From: Nocardioidaceae bacterium
Lineage (GTDB): Bacteria > Actinomycetota > Actinomycetes > Propionibacteriales > Nocardioidaceae
NCBI GenBank assembly: GCA_020636935.1
Contig: JACJWW010000003.1
Span: 62,001 to 126,000 of the forward strand
Direction of reading: 5' to 3'
Length of the DNA stretch: 64,000 bases
Every line of letters starts with the position of its first letter. Position 1 is the first letter of the stretch. Below the pieces are notes generated by a model. It did no database searches. It had not been told where the DNA came from and saw only the letters and a list, made by a program, of their open reading frames with translations. Shown piece after piece: positions 42,913-51,302 of this stretch. A program made the position numbers and the translations under genes.

Positions 42913-43223
42913 CAGACTCCTTGCTTAGAGGTTGCGATTGGGCCGGCCATCTCAACGTGGCTTGCCATTGGATCCTGTTTGGGTGCTGCATCCTGTTTGG
43001 GTGCTGAGTCCTGCTGAGGTACTGGGTCATAACCGCCCAAAGCCCACGGATTGCATCGGGCAATCCGGCAGATCGCCAGCCAAGTGCCTTTGATGCTCCC
43101 ATGCGTCTGCACTGCGTCGAGCGCATAAGCAGAGCAAGAGGGGTGATAGCGACAAACTTGCCCATAGAGCGGGCTGATAAACAGGCGATAACCCTTCAAA
43201 AGGGTCACCAAGAGCCACTTCAT
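42912..43223 (-). CDS. yidD: Membrane protein insertion efficiency factor YidD
   Basis: 103 residues. The conserved core LLKGYRLFISPLYGQVCRYH, PSCSAYALDAVQTHG is complete with its two key cysteines, and RCNPWALGGYDPVP follows. A C-terminal extension carries a short PKQDAAPKQD repeat. It overlaps rnpA by four bases (ATGA) and yidC by one. Confidence 0.95.
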   Translation of the reverse strand: MKWLLVTLLKGYRLFISPLYGQVCRYHPSCSAYALDAVQTHGSIKGTWLAICRIARCNPWALGGYDPVPQQDSAPKQDAAPKQDPMASHVEMAGPIATSKQGV

Positions 43224-43558
43224 TGGGCCATCACCCGCCTCAGACTACGATCGAGGGCCTCAGTCAACTCTGAGAAGGAGCACTGAGCGGCCTTGGGTTG
43301 GGCTCTCACCACCAGGGTCGACCCACTTGGAAGCATCCCGAGGCGCTCTCTCATCAGGTGTCGAAGTCGACGCTTCACGACATTCCGAGTAACCGCATTG
43401 CCGACATTCTTGGCGACGACAAAACCGACCAGGGTCTTGGCATCATCGCCCGCGTCGAGCAGGTGCGTAACCAACAATGGCCCACCCGCTCGACGCCCAC
43501 GTCGTACGACGTGAGTGAAGTCATCACTTCGTGTCAAGCGATTGGGGGCACTCAGCAT
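43220..43558 (-). CDS. rnpA: Ribonuclease P protein component
   Basis: 112 residues. The RNR signature is NVGNAVTRNVVKRRLRHLMR, preceded by RLTRSDDFTHVVRRGRRAG. It is the protein cofactor of RNase P for tRNA 5' maturation. It starts 24 bp after the rpmH stop and overlaps yidD. Confidence 0.96.
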   Translation of the reverse strand: MLSAPNRLTRSDDFTHVVRRGRRAGGPLLVTHLLDAGDDAKTLVGFVVAKNVGNAVTRNVVKRRLRHLMRERLGMLPSGSTLVVRAQPKAAQCSFSELTEALDRSLRRVMAQ

Positions 43559-43582
43559 GAGAACCCGTGAGCCATCATCGGC

Positions 43583-43720
43583 TCACGCAGCCAGACGGTT
43601 GCGGCCCTTGCGACGACGAGAGGACAGGATGGAGCGACCCGCACGGGTGCGCATCCGCAGCCGGAAGCCATGGGTCTTGTGACGGCGCCGGTTGTTCGGC
43701 TGGAAAGTACGCTTGCTCAC
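43583..43720 (-). CDS. rpmH: 50S ribosomal protein bL34
   Basis: 45 residues read from the sequence: MSKRTFQPNNRRRHKTHGF, RLRMRTRAGRSILSSRRRKG and the terminal RNRLAA, the universal bL34 sequence. It starts with GTG, preceded by GGAGATGCAATC. It is the first gene of the rpmH-rnpA-yidD-yidC operon running left from the origin. Confidence 0.98.
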   Translation of the reverse strand: MSKRTFQPNNRRRHKTHGFRLRMRTRAGRSILSSRRRKGRNRLAA

Positions 43721-43948
43721 GATTGCATCTCCACTAACTTGTATTGCGATAAGTCCTGGTTGTCATGAACCGCTGCTCAACACGAAGTCGCAAGCCGAAA
43801 GGCCTTTCGTGCACTTGGTGCGCACATGACACAGCGCCGCTTCGGCCAACCAGGCACGATGCGACCTGCCAACGGTACGCGGGTCAGGCGATCAGGGTCA
43901 ATTCGACGCCTGGATGACTAGGGCGGCTGTCCACAGTAGATCTGCATC
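43721..43948. other. rpmH upstream region
   Basis: 228 bp between rpmH and the divergent sortase gene. It must hold both promoters. A lone DnaA-box-like TGTCCACA lies near 43930. I see no other clear feature. Confidence 0.4.
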
Positions 43949-44746
43949 ATGAGCCACGATTACCGCTCGTGTGTCATCCTCGTATTAGCACATTTCGCAC
44001 CTTGGAGCAGCCCACAAGTGTCCATATCGCCACATCAACAAGCAGAAGATCAACGCCGCAGAGTCTTGATCTTCACGATCATTGCTGTCGCCATCGCTTT
44101 GGTGACCACCGCAGTGCTGTGGTACTCCAACAGCAATCAAGAGCCCCAGGCAGTCAGTGCCCCACCCCCGACCACAACGATGCCCACCGGTACGGCGTCG
44201 GTGCAGCCTGCCGCCCCGCACAAGGTCACCAAACCAAAGGTTGATTGCACCAATCCGGCCAATGAGGCCTTCGTCCCAACCCGGATCGTGGTCACTGGCA
44301 TCACCAAGAGCAGTCCTGTGCTCTCCTTGCCGCGAGACAAAGACGGCGTGCCCGGTGTGCCGCCCGTCGACTCGAGCGGCAAGAACGACTTCGCCTTCGA
44401 CGCGCCCGGCATTCACCCGGGCACCCCTTACGGCAATGTCCTGCTCAACGCCCACACTTGGCCAGACAACAGCGCCATGGGCAATCGACTGCTCAACAAA
44501 CTGGGCACGGGTGGATCCTTGGCCTTGATCAGCAAGGCCGGAGACACCCTGTGCTACCAGGTCGTCGAGCGGATCGAAGTAGACGCCGAACGGGTCTCGG
44601 AGGCCCAACTCAACAAGATCTATGCAACCAATGGGCCGCCACAGGCCGTGATCATTGTGTGCTCCGGTAAACGCACCGCACCTGGGGTTTGGACTCACCG
44701 CACCATCTGGTTTGCCCGGCCGGCCGTCAACATGAGTGCAGCCTGA
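43949..44746 (+). CDS. Class E/F-type sortase family protein
   Basis: 265 residues: a TM at about 39-59, a Thr/Pro-rich linker and a sortase domain with His169 in LLNAHTW, Cys238 in VIIVCSG and a candidate Arg251 in THRTIWFA. Sortases attach proteins to peptidoglycan or polymerise pilins. The usual TLxTC context is altered to IIVCSG, as in class E/F enzymes. The start may be a later GTG near 44018, since the first 25 residues are atypical. It sits alone between rpmH and dnaA. Confidence 0.8.
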   Translation: MSHDYRSCVILVLAHFAPWSSPQVSISPHQQAEDQRRRVLIFTIIAVAIALVTTAVLWYSNSNQEPQAVSAPPPTTTMPTGTASVQPAAPHKVTKPKVDCTNPANEAFVPTRIVVTGITKSSPVLSLPRDKDGVPGVPPVDSSGKNDFAFDAPGIHPGTPYGNVLLNAHTWPDNSAMGNRLLNKLGTGGSLALISKAGDTLCYQVVERIEVDAERVSEAQLNKIYATNGPPQAVIIVCSGKRTAPGVWTHRTIWFARPAVNMSAA

Positions 44747-44892
44747 ACTCACCTGGCCCATCCCATAGGTCCAAGCCCAGAAATGCGGGCCCATAAGTGA
44801 TGACTTGCCGACCTCGGAATAGTCACAATTGACCAACTCTCACAGGTCAGAAGAACCAATCAAAGCGCGACACGCCGTACCGACCAGAAACC

Positions 44893-45006
44893 TGTGGATA
44901 ACGAGTTGATCCACAGGCCTCGGGCTTGTTAGCGTCTGCCAATCCACAGGAACAGGGTCGAATTATCGTTCACATACCCACAGTCTGTGGAGAACTGTGT
45001 GGACAA
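44893..45006. promoter_or_regulatory. DnaA-box cluster upstream of dnaA
   Basis: Five DnaA boxes are visible: TGTGGATAA (44893-44901, perfect), TGATCCACA (44907-44915), CAATCCACA (44940-44948), TGTGGAGAA (44986-44994) and TGTGGACAA (44998-45006, perfect). They likely serve dnaA autoregulation and/or form the upstream half of a split origin. Confidence 0.8.
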
Positions 45007-45029
45007 CAAACAGGTCAGGGGAGACACAC

Positions 45030-46514
45030 GTGCCGGAGTCGGACAACAACATGGATCTAGCTCAGCTAAAGGCTATTTGGCCATCAATAACCGAGAGACT
45101 CCCACCAAACGAGCGCACGTGGTTGTCGTCGAGCCAACTCAAGATGGTTGCCGACGGCATCGTGATCATCGCCGTACCCAATGCGTTTTCACGCACCCAG
45201 ATCGAGGGGCGGGCGCGCACTCGACTCGAAGATGGCCTCTCAGAAGAGACCGGCCAACAGATGCGTCTGGTGGTCGAGGTTGACCCAACTCTTGAAACCG
45301 CTCTGACCCAGGCTCCCACCACCGATCAAGAGCCACCCCCAACGCTGACCAGCATCAAGACAGAGCACCAAGAAGACACCAACGTCACCTCATTGCCGCA
45401 TCTAACCTCAGCAACAAATACATCTAGCGATTTATCGACAAACCGATTTATGGGCAATGGTGCCTCAGTGGTTGGTGCGTCGGAGTTGCAACTCAACCCG
45501 CGCTACCAGTTCGAATCCTTCGTGATCGGTCAGTCAAATCGATTCGCCCACGCAGCAGCCTCGGCAGTCGCCGAAGCTCCGGGCCGGGCCTACAACCCAC
45601 TGCTGATCTACGGCGACTCCGGCCTGGGCAAGACCCATCTGCTGCACGCGATCGGACACTATGTCGCCAACCTCTGGTCGGGCACGAAGATCCGCTATGT
45701 CTCCTCAGAGGCCTTCACCAATGACGTGATCAACGCCATCCAAGAGCGCAACACCGCCGGCATGCAACGCCGCTATCGCGACGTGGATGTGCTGCTCATC
45801 GATGACATCCAATTCCTCGAGGGCAAGCAGCAAACCCAGGAAGAGTTCTTCCACACCTTCAATGCCCTCCACAATGCCAACAAGCAGATTGTGATCACCT
45901 CCGATAGACCCCCCAAGCGACTGACCCAACTCGAGGATCGGCTGCGCAATCGATTTGAGTGGGGGCTGCTGACCGACGTACAACCCCCAGATCTGGAGAC
46001 CAGGATCGCGATCCTGCGCAAGAAGCAGGCCGCCGATCGTCTGTCGGCGCCGCCAGAAGTCTTGGAATTCATCGCCAGCAAGATCCAGACCAATATCCGC
46101 GAGCTCGAAGGCGCTCTGATCCGAGTCACCGCATTCGCCAGCATCAACGACCAAGAGGTTGACATGACCCTGGCCGAGATCGTGCTCAAGGATTTGATCC
46201 CCGAGGGTGGCGAGCCAGAGGTGACAGCCGGGCTGATCATGGCCCAAACGGCTGCCTACTTCGGCTTCAGCATCGAAGACCTGACTGGCCCCAGCCGCAC
46301 CCGTGCCTTGACCACTTCGCGCCAGATCGCCATGTATTTGTGTCGCGAGCTGACTCCATTGTCATTGCCTCAGATCGGCAAGCACTTCGGTGGCCGCGAC
46401 CACACCACCGTGATGAATGCCGAGAGACGGATCCGCAAGGACCTGGCAGAGCGCAAGAGCCTCTTCCACCAGGTCTCGGAGTTGACCAACAGGATCAAAC
46501 AAGCCGCCATGTGA
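45030..46514 (+). CDS. dnaA: Chromosomal replication initiator DnaA
   Basis: 494 residues. Domain I (LAQLKAIWPSITERLPP), a variable domain II, the AAA+ domain III with Walker A GDSGLGKTHLLHAIG and Walker B VLLIDDIQFLEGK, and domain IV with the DnaA signature GGRDHTTVMNAERRIRK. GTG 45030 is chosen because AGGGGAG lies just upstream; an earlier GTG lies inside a DnaA box. Domain II contains an AT-rich patch (45422-45455) shared with the parB 3' flank. Confidence 0.97.
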   Translation: MPESDNNMDLAQLKAIWPSITERLPPNERTWLSSSQLKMVADGIVIIAVPNAFSRTQIEGRARTRLEDGLSEETGQQMRLVVEVDPTLETALTQAPTTDQEPPPTLTSIKTEHQEDTNVTSLPHLTSATNTSSDLSTNRFMGNGASVVGASELQLNPRYQFESFVIGQSNRFAHAAASAVAEAPGRAYNPLLIYGDSGLGKTHLLHAIGHYVANLWSGTKIRYVSSEAFTNDVINAIQERNTAGMQRRYRDVDVLLIDDIQFLEGKQQTQEEFFHTFNALHNANKQIVITSDRPPKRLTQLEDRLRNRFEWGLLTDVQPPDLETRIAILRKKQAADRLSAPPEVLEFIASKIQTNIRELEGALIRVTAFASINDQEVDMTLAEIVLKDLIPEGGEPEVTAGLIMAQTAAYFGFSIEDLTGPSRTRALTTSRQIAMYLCRELTPLSLPQIGKHFGGRDHTTVMNAERRIRKDLAERKSLFHQVSELTNRIKQAAM

Positions 46515-46767
46515 TGAGTCGGCGCCGAGTGGGTTGGCGCCGTACGAATTGTCGTGGCAAATCACAAGCATGCAAGATGTGTACGGCGACCCCTTCCCTG
46601 GGCACACAGTTGTGGGTTTGTTGTGGCTAAACCAGCAACGAGCCCACACAGCCCAATAAATGTCCACCTTGTGATTTGATTGTCACCAATTCAACCCACA
46701 CGCAATACACAGCTCAAAACAGCAGTTGACCAGCACAAACAGCAGTTCTCCACAGGATCCACAGGCC

Positions 46768-46782
46768 CTACTACTACTGCTG
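46768..46782. promoter_or_regulatory. DnaA-trio unwinding element
   Basis: Read 3' to 5' on the lower strand this is GAT-GAT-GAT-GAC-GAC, beginning a few bases after a DnaA box pair and a GC step, and leading into AAATTAGAGAATT. This is the layout of the bacterial basal unwinding element. Confidence 0.7.
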
Positions 46783-46881
46783 AAATTAGAGAATTACCGA
46801 TCGACGTGGAAACTCACCGGCCCAACCAGTTTGTGGACAACTTGAACCGGTGTGGCCGGGGTCACCCCTGAAGTGGCATAG

Positions 46882-46957
46882 TGCTGATCCCAGAAACAGA
46901 TGCTGATCCCAGAAACAGATGCTGATCCCAGAAGCAGGCGCTCATCCCAGACTGAGA
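46882..46957 (+). repeat. Four tandem 19-bp repeats upstream of dnaN
   Basis: Unit TGCTGATCCCAGAAACAGA: copies 1 and 2 are identical, copy 3 differs at two bases and copy 4 is more degenerate. The array ends 12 bp before the dnaN start, at its ribosome-binding site. Confidence 0.9.
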
Positions 46958-46968
46958 GGAAAAAGGAC

Positions 46969-48123
46969 GTGAAGTTCCGCGTTGATCGCGATGTCCTGAC
47001 TGATGCCGTTGCGTGGACCGCACGCACCTTGCCGATCCGGCCCAGCTTGCCGGTCTTGGCTGGCCTGCTCATCGAGGCAGGCAGCTTTGATGGCGATGAC
47101 GGCTTGATGCTGTCTTCCTTCGACTATGAGACTTCTGCTCGCGCCACCTTGAGCGCTGAAGTCAGCGAAGAAGGCCGGGCCTTGGTCTCAGGTCGCCTAC
47201 TCTCCGACATTTGCCGCAGCCTGCCCAACAAGCCGGTCGAGGTCAGCACGGATGGCCCCAAGGTCACGTTGACTTGTGGTTCGGCACGCTTCACCCTGCC
47301 GACTCTGCCCGTCGAGGACTACCCACCCATCCCGGCCATGCCAGAGGCAAAGGGTGTGGTCAAGTCAGAGACCTTTTCCCATGCAGTTGCCCAGGCAGTC
47401 ACCGCAGCCGGGCGCGATGACATGCTGCCAGTGTTGACCGGCGTACGAGTCGAGCTCGACGGCGACTCGATTGCGTTGCTCGCCACCGACCGCTTCCGGT
47501 TGTCTCATCGTGAGCTTGCCTGGGATCCGGGCACGAGTGACATCTCGGCTGCAGCCCTAGTGCCAGCCAAGGTGCTTGGCGACACCGCCAAGTCGTTGAC
47601 CGGGGGCCCCGAGATCACGATCGCCTTGGCCACCTCTGGCACTGGCGAAGGCGTGATCGGCTTTGAAGGACATGTCAACGGCGGTTTGCGTCGTACGACG
47701 ACTCGACTGCTGGATGGTGAGTTCCCCAAGGTGCGCTCGCTGTTCCCCAGCGAACACCTCACCATCGCCCGGGTCGACCGGGCTGCGCTGATCGACTCGG
47801 TCAAGCGGGTTGCCCTGGTTGCTGATCGCAATACCGCCGTCCAGATGGCATTTGTCGACAATGTCTTGACCCTTGATGCAGGGTCGGGCGAAGACGCCAT
47901 GGCGAGTGAGTCGCTCGAAGCCGTGATGACGGGTGAGGCGATCACCACCGGCTTCAATCCGCAGTACCTGCTCGATGGGCTCGGTGTGATCGAGACCCAG
48001 TTCGTGGAGTTGGCCTTCACCCAGTCGACCAAGCCAGTGGTGATTGCGGGGCTGGATAGTCTCGAGGGTGAGCCTTCAGGGGAGTTCAAGTATCTGTTGA
48101 TGCCACGCCGCTTGTTGTCGTGA
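46969..48123 (+). CDS. dnaN: DNA polymerase III sliding clamp (beta subunit)
   Basis: 384 residues with the three-domain clamp pattern: MKFRVDRDVLTDAVAWTART, LPVLAGLLIEA, then SHAVAQAVTAAGRDDMLPVL and FPKVRSLFP, and the C-terminal YLLMPRRL that caps the hydrophobic partner pocket. GTG 46969 follows AGAGGAAAAAGGA. It tethers polymerase III to DNA. Confidence 0.97.
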   Translation: MKFRVDRDVLTDAVAWTARTLPIRPSLPVLAGLLIEAGSFDGDDGLMLSSFDYETSARATLSAEVSEEGRALVSGRLLSDICRSLPNKPVEVSTDGPKVTLTCGSARFTLPTLPVEDYPPIPAMPEAKGVVKSETFSHAVAQAVTAAGRDDMLPVLTGVRVELDGDSIALLATDRFRLSHRELAWDPGTSDISAAALVPAKVLGDTAKSLTGGPEITIALATSGTGEGVIGFEGHVNGGLRRTTTRLLDGEFPKVRSLFPSEHLTIARVDRAALIDSVKRVALVADRNTAVQMAFVDNVLTLDAGSGEDAMASESLEAVMTGEAITTGFNPQYLLDGLGVIETQFVELAFTQSTKPVVIAGLDSLEGEPSGEFKYLLMPRRLLS

Positions 48124-48166
48124 TCCCCAGCGGCACCAGCCTGGGAGCCAACCAAGGGAGATCATC

Positions 48167-49060
48167 ATGGATGTCGGTCTGATCGGACTGGGCAAGATGG
48201 GTGCCAACATGCGCACTCGACTGCGCGATGGTGGTCACACTGTGATCGGCTATGACCGCAATCCGGAGATCAGCGATGCACCATCACTGGCAGCGATGGT
48301 TGAGCAATTGCCCAGCCCCAAGGTGGTCTGGGTGATGGTGCCGGCAGGTGCCCCGACCCATGAGTCGATAGACGCGCTGTCCGAACTGCTCGGCGAAGGC
48401 GACTTGGTGGTCGATGGTGGCAATTCCAAGTGGACCGATGACCAGGCCCACGCTGCCAAACTCGCCACCAAGGGCATCGGCTTTGTCGACTGCGGTGTGT
48501 CGGGTGGGGTCTGGGGCCTACAAAATGGCTATGCCTTGATGTGTGGCGGCGCGGCGAGCGAGATCGCCAAGGTGCAACCCGTCTTCGACACCTTGAAACC
48601 AGCAGGTGAGTCAGGTTTTGTGCATGCAGGTGAAAGAGTTGGCTCTGGTCACTTCGCCAAGATGGTGCACAACGGCATCGAATACGCGATCATGCAGGCC
48701 TATGCGGAAGGTTTCGAACTCCTCGAGACCGTTGACCTGGTCGACAATGTCACCGAAGTTTTCGACTCTTGGCGCGAAGGCACCGTGATCCGCTCTTGGC
48801 TGCTCGACCTGCTCGTCACGGCCCTTAAGGATGACAACCATCTTGATCAGATCCGCGGCTATGCCGACGACTCCGGTGAAGGTCGCTGGACGGTCGAGGC
48901 GGCGATCGACAACGCCGTACCCATGAATGTGATTGCGGCATCGCTTTTTGCCCGCTTCGCCTCACGCCAAGACGACAGTCCCGCGATGAAGGCGATCGCA
49001 GCGATGCGCAACCAATTTGGTGGCCACGCGATCCACCCAGAGACACCAGACAAGCGATAG
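48167..49060 (+). CDS. gnd: 6-phosphogluconate dehydrogenase, decarboxylating (GntZ type)
   Basis: 297 residues, the short NAD/NADP type found between dnaN and recF in actinobacteria. GLIGLGKMGANM binds the dinucleotide, VDGGNSKWTDD and GFVDCGVSGGVWG line the substrate site, and Lys/Asn in HFAKMVHNGIEYAIM are catalytic. It converts 6-phosphogluconate to ribulose 5-phosphate. AGGGAG precedes the ATG. The operon continues into recF 3 bp later. Confidence 0.95.
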   Translation: MDVGLIGLGKMGANMRTRLRDGGHTVIGYDRNPEISDAPSLAAMVEQLPSPKVVWVMVPAGAPTHESIDALSELLGEGDLVVDGGNSKWTDDQAHAAKLATKGIGFVDCGVSGGVWGLQNGYALMCGGAASEIAKVQPVFDTLKPAGESGFVHAGERVGSGHFAKMVHNGIEYAIMQAYAEGFELLETVDLVDNVTEVFDSWREGTVIRSWLLDLLVTALKDDNHLDQIRGYADDSGEGRWTVEAAIDNAVPMNVIAASLFARFASRQDDSPAMKAIAAMRNQFGGHAIHPETPDKR

Positions 49061-49063
49061 CAG

Positions 49064-50188
49064 TTGTACGCCGCGCACCTTTCGCTGCACGACTTCAGGT
49101 CGTGGGGGAATCTGGAGATCGCCCTCGAGCCCGGTGTCACGGCATTTGTCGGCCGCAATGGTCAGGGCAAGACCAATATCGTCGAGGCGCTCGACTATTT
49201 GTCTCGGTTGGCCAGTCACCGGGTCAGCTCTGACCTGCCGTTGATCAAGCATGGCAGCGAGCAGGCAATCATCCGTGCTGCCGTAGTGCGCGATGGGCGT
49301 ACGGCGATCCTCGAGATCGCGATCTTGCCCGGCAAGTCAAACAAGGCAAGGATCAACCGAGGTCAACTGCCGCGCGCTAAAGACCTTCTCGGTCTGGTGC
49401 GCACGGTGGTCTTTGCTCCCGATGACCTCGCCTTGGTGAAGGGAGACCCGAGCGAGCGCCGCCGCTTCGCCGACGATCTGCGGGTCTTGCAGGGGCCGCG
49501 ATTTGCCGGCGTACGCAGCGACTATGACCGGGTGCTCAAGCAGCGCAACAGTCTGCTCAAGACCGCACGCACGCGAGGGTTGACTCCAGATGCCTTGTCG
49601 ACTCTTGATGTTTGGGATCAAAATTTGGCTCGGCTTGGCGCCGAGATCATGGCCGCCCGGGTGAAACTGGTCGCTGACCTAAACCCCTTGGTTGGTCGAG
49701 CCTACGAAGCAGTTGCCCGTGGAGCTTCCCGCGATGACGCCAGCATCAAATACAAGCCTTCCTTTGACACCGAAGCTGCAGAGCAGAACGAGTTGGAGCA
49801 GGCCATGCTTGACCAGCTTGCTGCTCGACGAGCCGATGAGTTGGCTCGCGGGGTGTCCTTGGTCGGACCCCACCGCGACGACTTGGTCTGCTGGCTGGGG
49901 CAATTTCCGGTCAAGGGATATGCCAGTCACGGGGAGGGGTGGTCATTCGCCCTGGCGCTGCGGCTTGCGTCATACGATCTGCTGCGTTTTGACGGGGATG
50001 ACCCGATCTTGGTGCTTGACGATGTTTTTGCTGAGCTCGACTCCGGACGACGCAACCAACTCGCCGAATATGTCGCCAAGGCCGAGCAGGTGCTGATTAC
50101 GGCAGCAGTCGCCGAAGACATCCCTGAGGCACTACGTGGCCGCCGGATGATCGTGGCCGATGGTGAGGTCAGGCCTGATCACGACTGA
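49064..50188 (+). CDS. recF: DNA replication and repair protein RecF
   Basis: 374-residue SMC-like ATPase. Walker A is VGRNGQGKTNIVEAL, the signature is YASHGEGWSFALALRLA and Walker B is PILVLDDVFAELD. It starts with TTG at 49064, three bases after gnd; the LYAAHLSLHDFRSW N-terminus is the normal family beginning. It helps load RecA at gaps. Confidence 0.96.
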   Translation: MYAAHLSLHDFRSWGNLEIALEPGVTAFVGRNGQGKTNIVEALDYLSRLASHRVSSDLPLIKHGSEQAIIRAAVVRDGRTAILEIAILPGKSNKARINRGQLPRAKDLLGLVRTVVFAPDDLALVKGDPSERRRFADDLRVLQGPRFAGVRSDYDRVLKQRNSLLKTARTRGLTPDALSTLDVWDQNLARLGAEIMAARVKLVADLNPLVGRAYEAVARGASRDDASIKYKPSFDTEAAEQNELEQAMLDQLAARRADELARGVSLVGPHRDDLVCWLGQFPVKGYASHGEGWSFALALRLASYDLLRFDGDDPILVLDDVFAELDSGRRNQLAEYVAKAEQVLITAAVAEDIPEALRGRRMIVADGEVRPDHD

Positions 50189-50210
50189 AGTCAAGTGGCA
50201 TCCTTGGATT

Positions 50211-50717
50211 ATGGCTGAGTCAGAGGAAACCACCGAGGATGGCCTTGAGGTCGCCCGGATGGTGGCCGGCAATCTGATCGGGCGTACTCCAAAACTTCGC
50301 AGCAAGACTCTCTCTGGGCGCCTGGGGCGGAGACGCTCACGAAGTGATGCTGAGCAAGACGCAGACTCATTGGGCACGATCGATGAGAGCTTGGCCAAAT
50401 TGGTCGCTGAGCAGGGGTGGGAGAAAGACCTTCGAGTGCACGGTGCTTTCGCGCGATGGGCTGCAATCATGGGCCGCGAAGTTGCCGCACACTCCACCCC
50501 AGAGTCATTGGTGGAGGGCAAACTTCACATCCGCACCGACACCACCGCGTGGGCCACTCAACTAAGACTAATGTCTGCTGACATCGTGCGCCGGCTCAAT
50601 GAAGTGCTTGGTGAAGGCACGGTTTTGGAAGTTGATGTACGAGGGCCCAATGCGCCCTCCTGGAAGCGCGGCCGGCTCAGCGTCAAGGGCCGTGGCCCAC
50701 GAGACACCTACGGATAG
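50211..50717 (+). CDS. dciA: DciA-like helicase loader/DUF721 protein
   Basis: 168 residues. A basic, disordered N-terminal half (PKLRSKTLSGRLGRRRSRSD) and a C-terminal DUF721 domain (FARWAAIMGREVAAHSTPES, LHIRTDTTAWATQLRLMSAD) ending in GRGPRDTYG, the same ending as mycobacterial Rv0004. DciA loads the replicative helicase DnaB in bacteria lacking DnaC. The start is uncertain: ATG 50160 inside recF would add 17 residues; neither has a good ribosome-binding site. Confidence 0.85.
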   Translation: MAESEETTEDGLEVARMVAGNLIGRTPKLRSKTLSGRLGRRRSRSDAEQDADSLGTIDESLAKLVAEQGWEKDLRVHGAFARWAAIMGREVAAHSTPESLVEGKLHIRTDTTAWATQLRLMSADIVRRLNEVLGEGTVLEVDVRGPNAPSWKRGRLSVKGRGPRDTYG

Positions 50718-50728
50718 GGGAGATGGTC

Positions 50729-51148
50729 ATGGAGTTCTTCGAAGACCTAGTGCAATCAATGGATGAGGCCCATGCATGGGAGTTCTTGGCTCAGCACAAA
50801 CTGGGTCGGATCGGCTTCCACATGGTCGATCAAGTGGAAGTGCTTCCGATCAACTACAAGGTGCACAACGGCAGGATCTATTTCCGCACGGCGGAGGGAT
50901 CAAAACTGTTGGGCATTTTGCTCAATGCCAATGTCGCTTTCGAAGTCGATGAGTGGTCCGGCGATCGTGCCGCCAGCGTCGTGGTCCATGGGCAATGCCG
51001 AGAAATCGGCGAAAATCTCGCTGACGACGTGCGGAATCTCATCCAACCGTGGATCGACTATCGCAAGTCACACGTGATGGTGATCGAGGCGACCTCAATC
51101 AGTGGACGCACCTTTCAGTTGTCTGGGGATCACACCGGCGACTCCTGA
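50729..51148 (+). CDS. Pyridoxamine 5'-phosphate oxidase-family flavin-binding protein
   Basis: 139 residues of the split-barrel flavin fold: AWEFLAQHKLGRIGFHMVDQ, VLPINYKVHNGRIYFRTAEG, then VAFEVDEW and the FQLSG end. Such actinobacterial proteins bind FMN or F420; substrate unknown. ATG 50729 has GGGGAG six bases upstream; ATG 50723 would sit on that site. It follows dciA closely and ends the recF-side transcription unit. Confidence 0.82.
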   Translation: MEFFEDLVQSMDEAHAWEFLAQHKLGRIGFHMVDQVEVLPINYKVHNGRIYFRTAEGSKLLGILLNANVAFEVDEWSGDRAASVVVHGQCREIGENLADDVRNLIQPWIDYRKSHVMVIEATSISGRTFQLSGDHTGDS

Positions 51149-51302
51149 TCGACGACAGCCAATTTGGAATCAATACCGAGACTTGGTGATCCAAAAAGCA
51201 CTCAGCCGGTCTGGTCCGGAATAGTCGTCGTCTCGCTTCACTCGTTGAGGACACATAGCGTTGCTCAGAATCGTGCTCGCTGTGACTTCCTGGGAGGAAG
51301 CC

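Larger units (their letters stand above)
46515..46968. other. oriC: Replication origin oriC (dnaA-dnaN interval)
   Basis: 454 bp without a gene. DnaA-box-like 9-mers include TGTGGCTAA (46622-46630), TTCTCCACA (46746-46754), GGATCCACA (46755-46763) and the perfect TGTGGACAA (46832-46840). Directly after the paired boxes comes CTACTACTACTGCTG (46768-46782), whose complement is a DnaA-trio run, and then AT-rich sequence. Tandem 19-bp repeats fill 46882-46957 before dnaN. Gene context is the standard actinobacterial origin. Confidence 0.9.

Noticed and set aside
46882..46957. CRISPR-like array
   Set aside because: The repeats are contiguous, with no spacers, and there are no cas genes.
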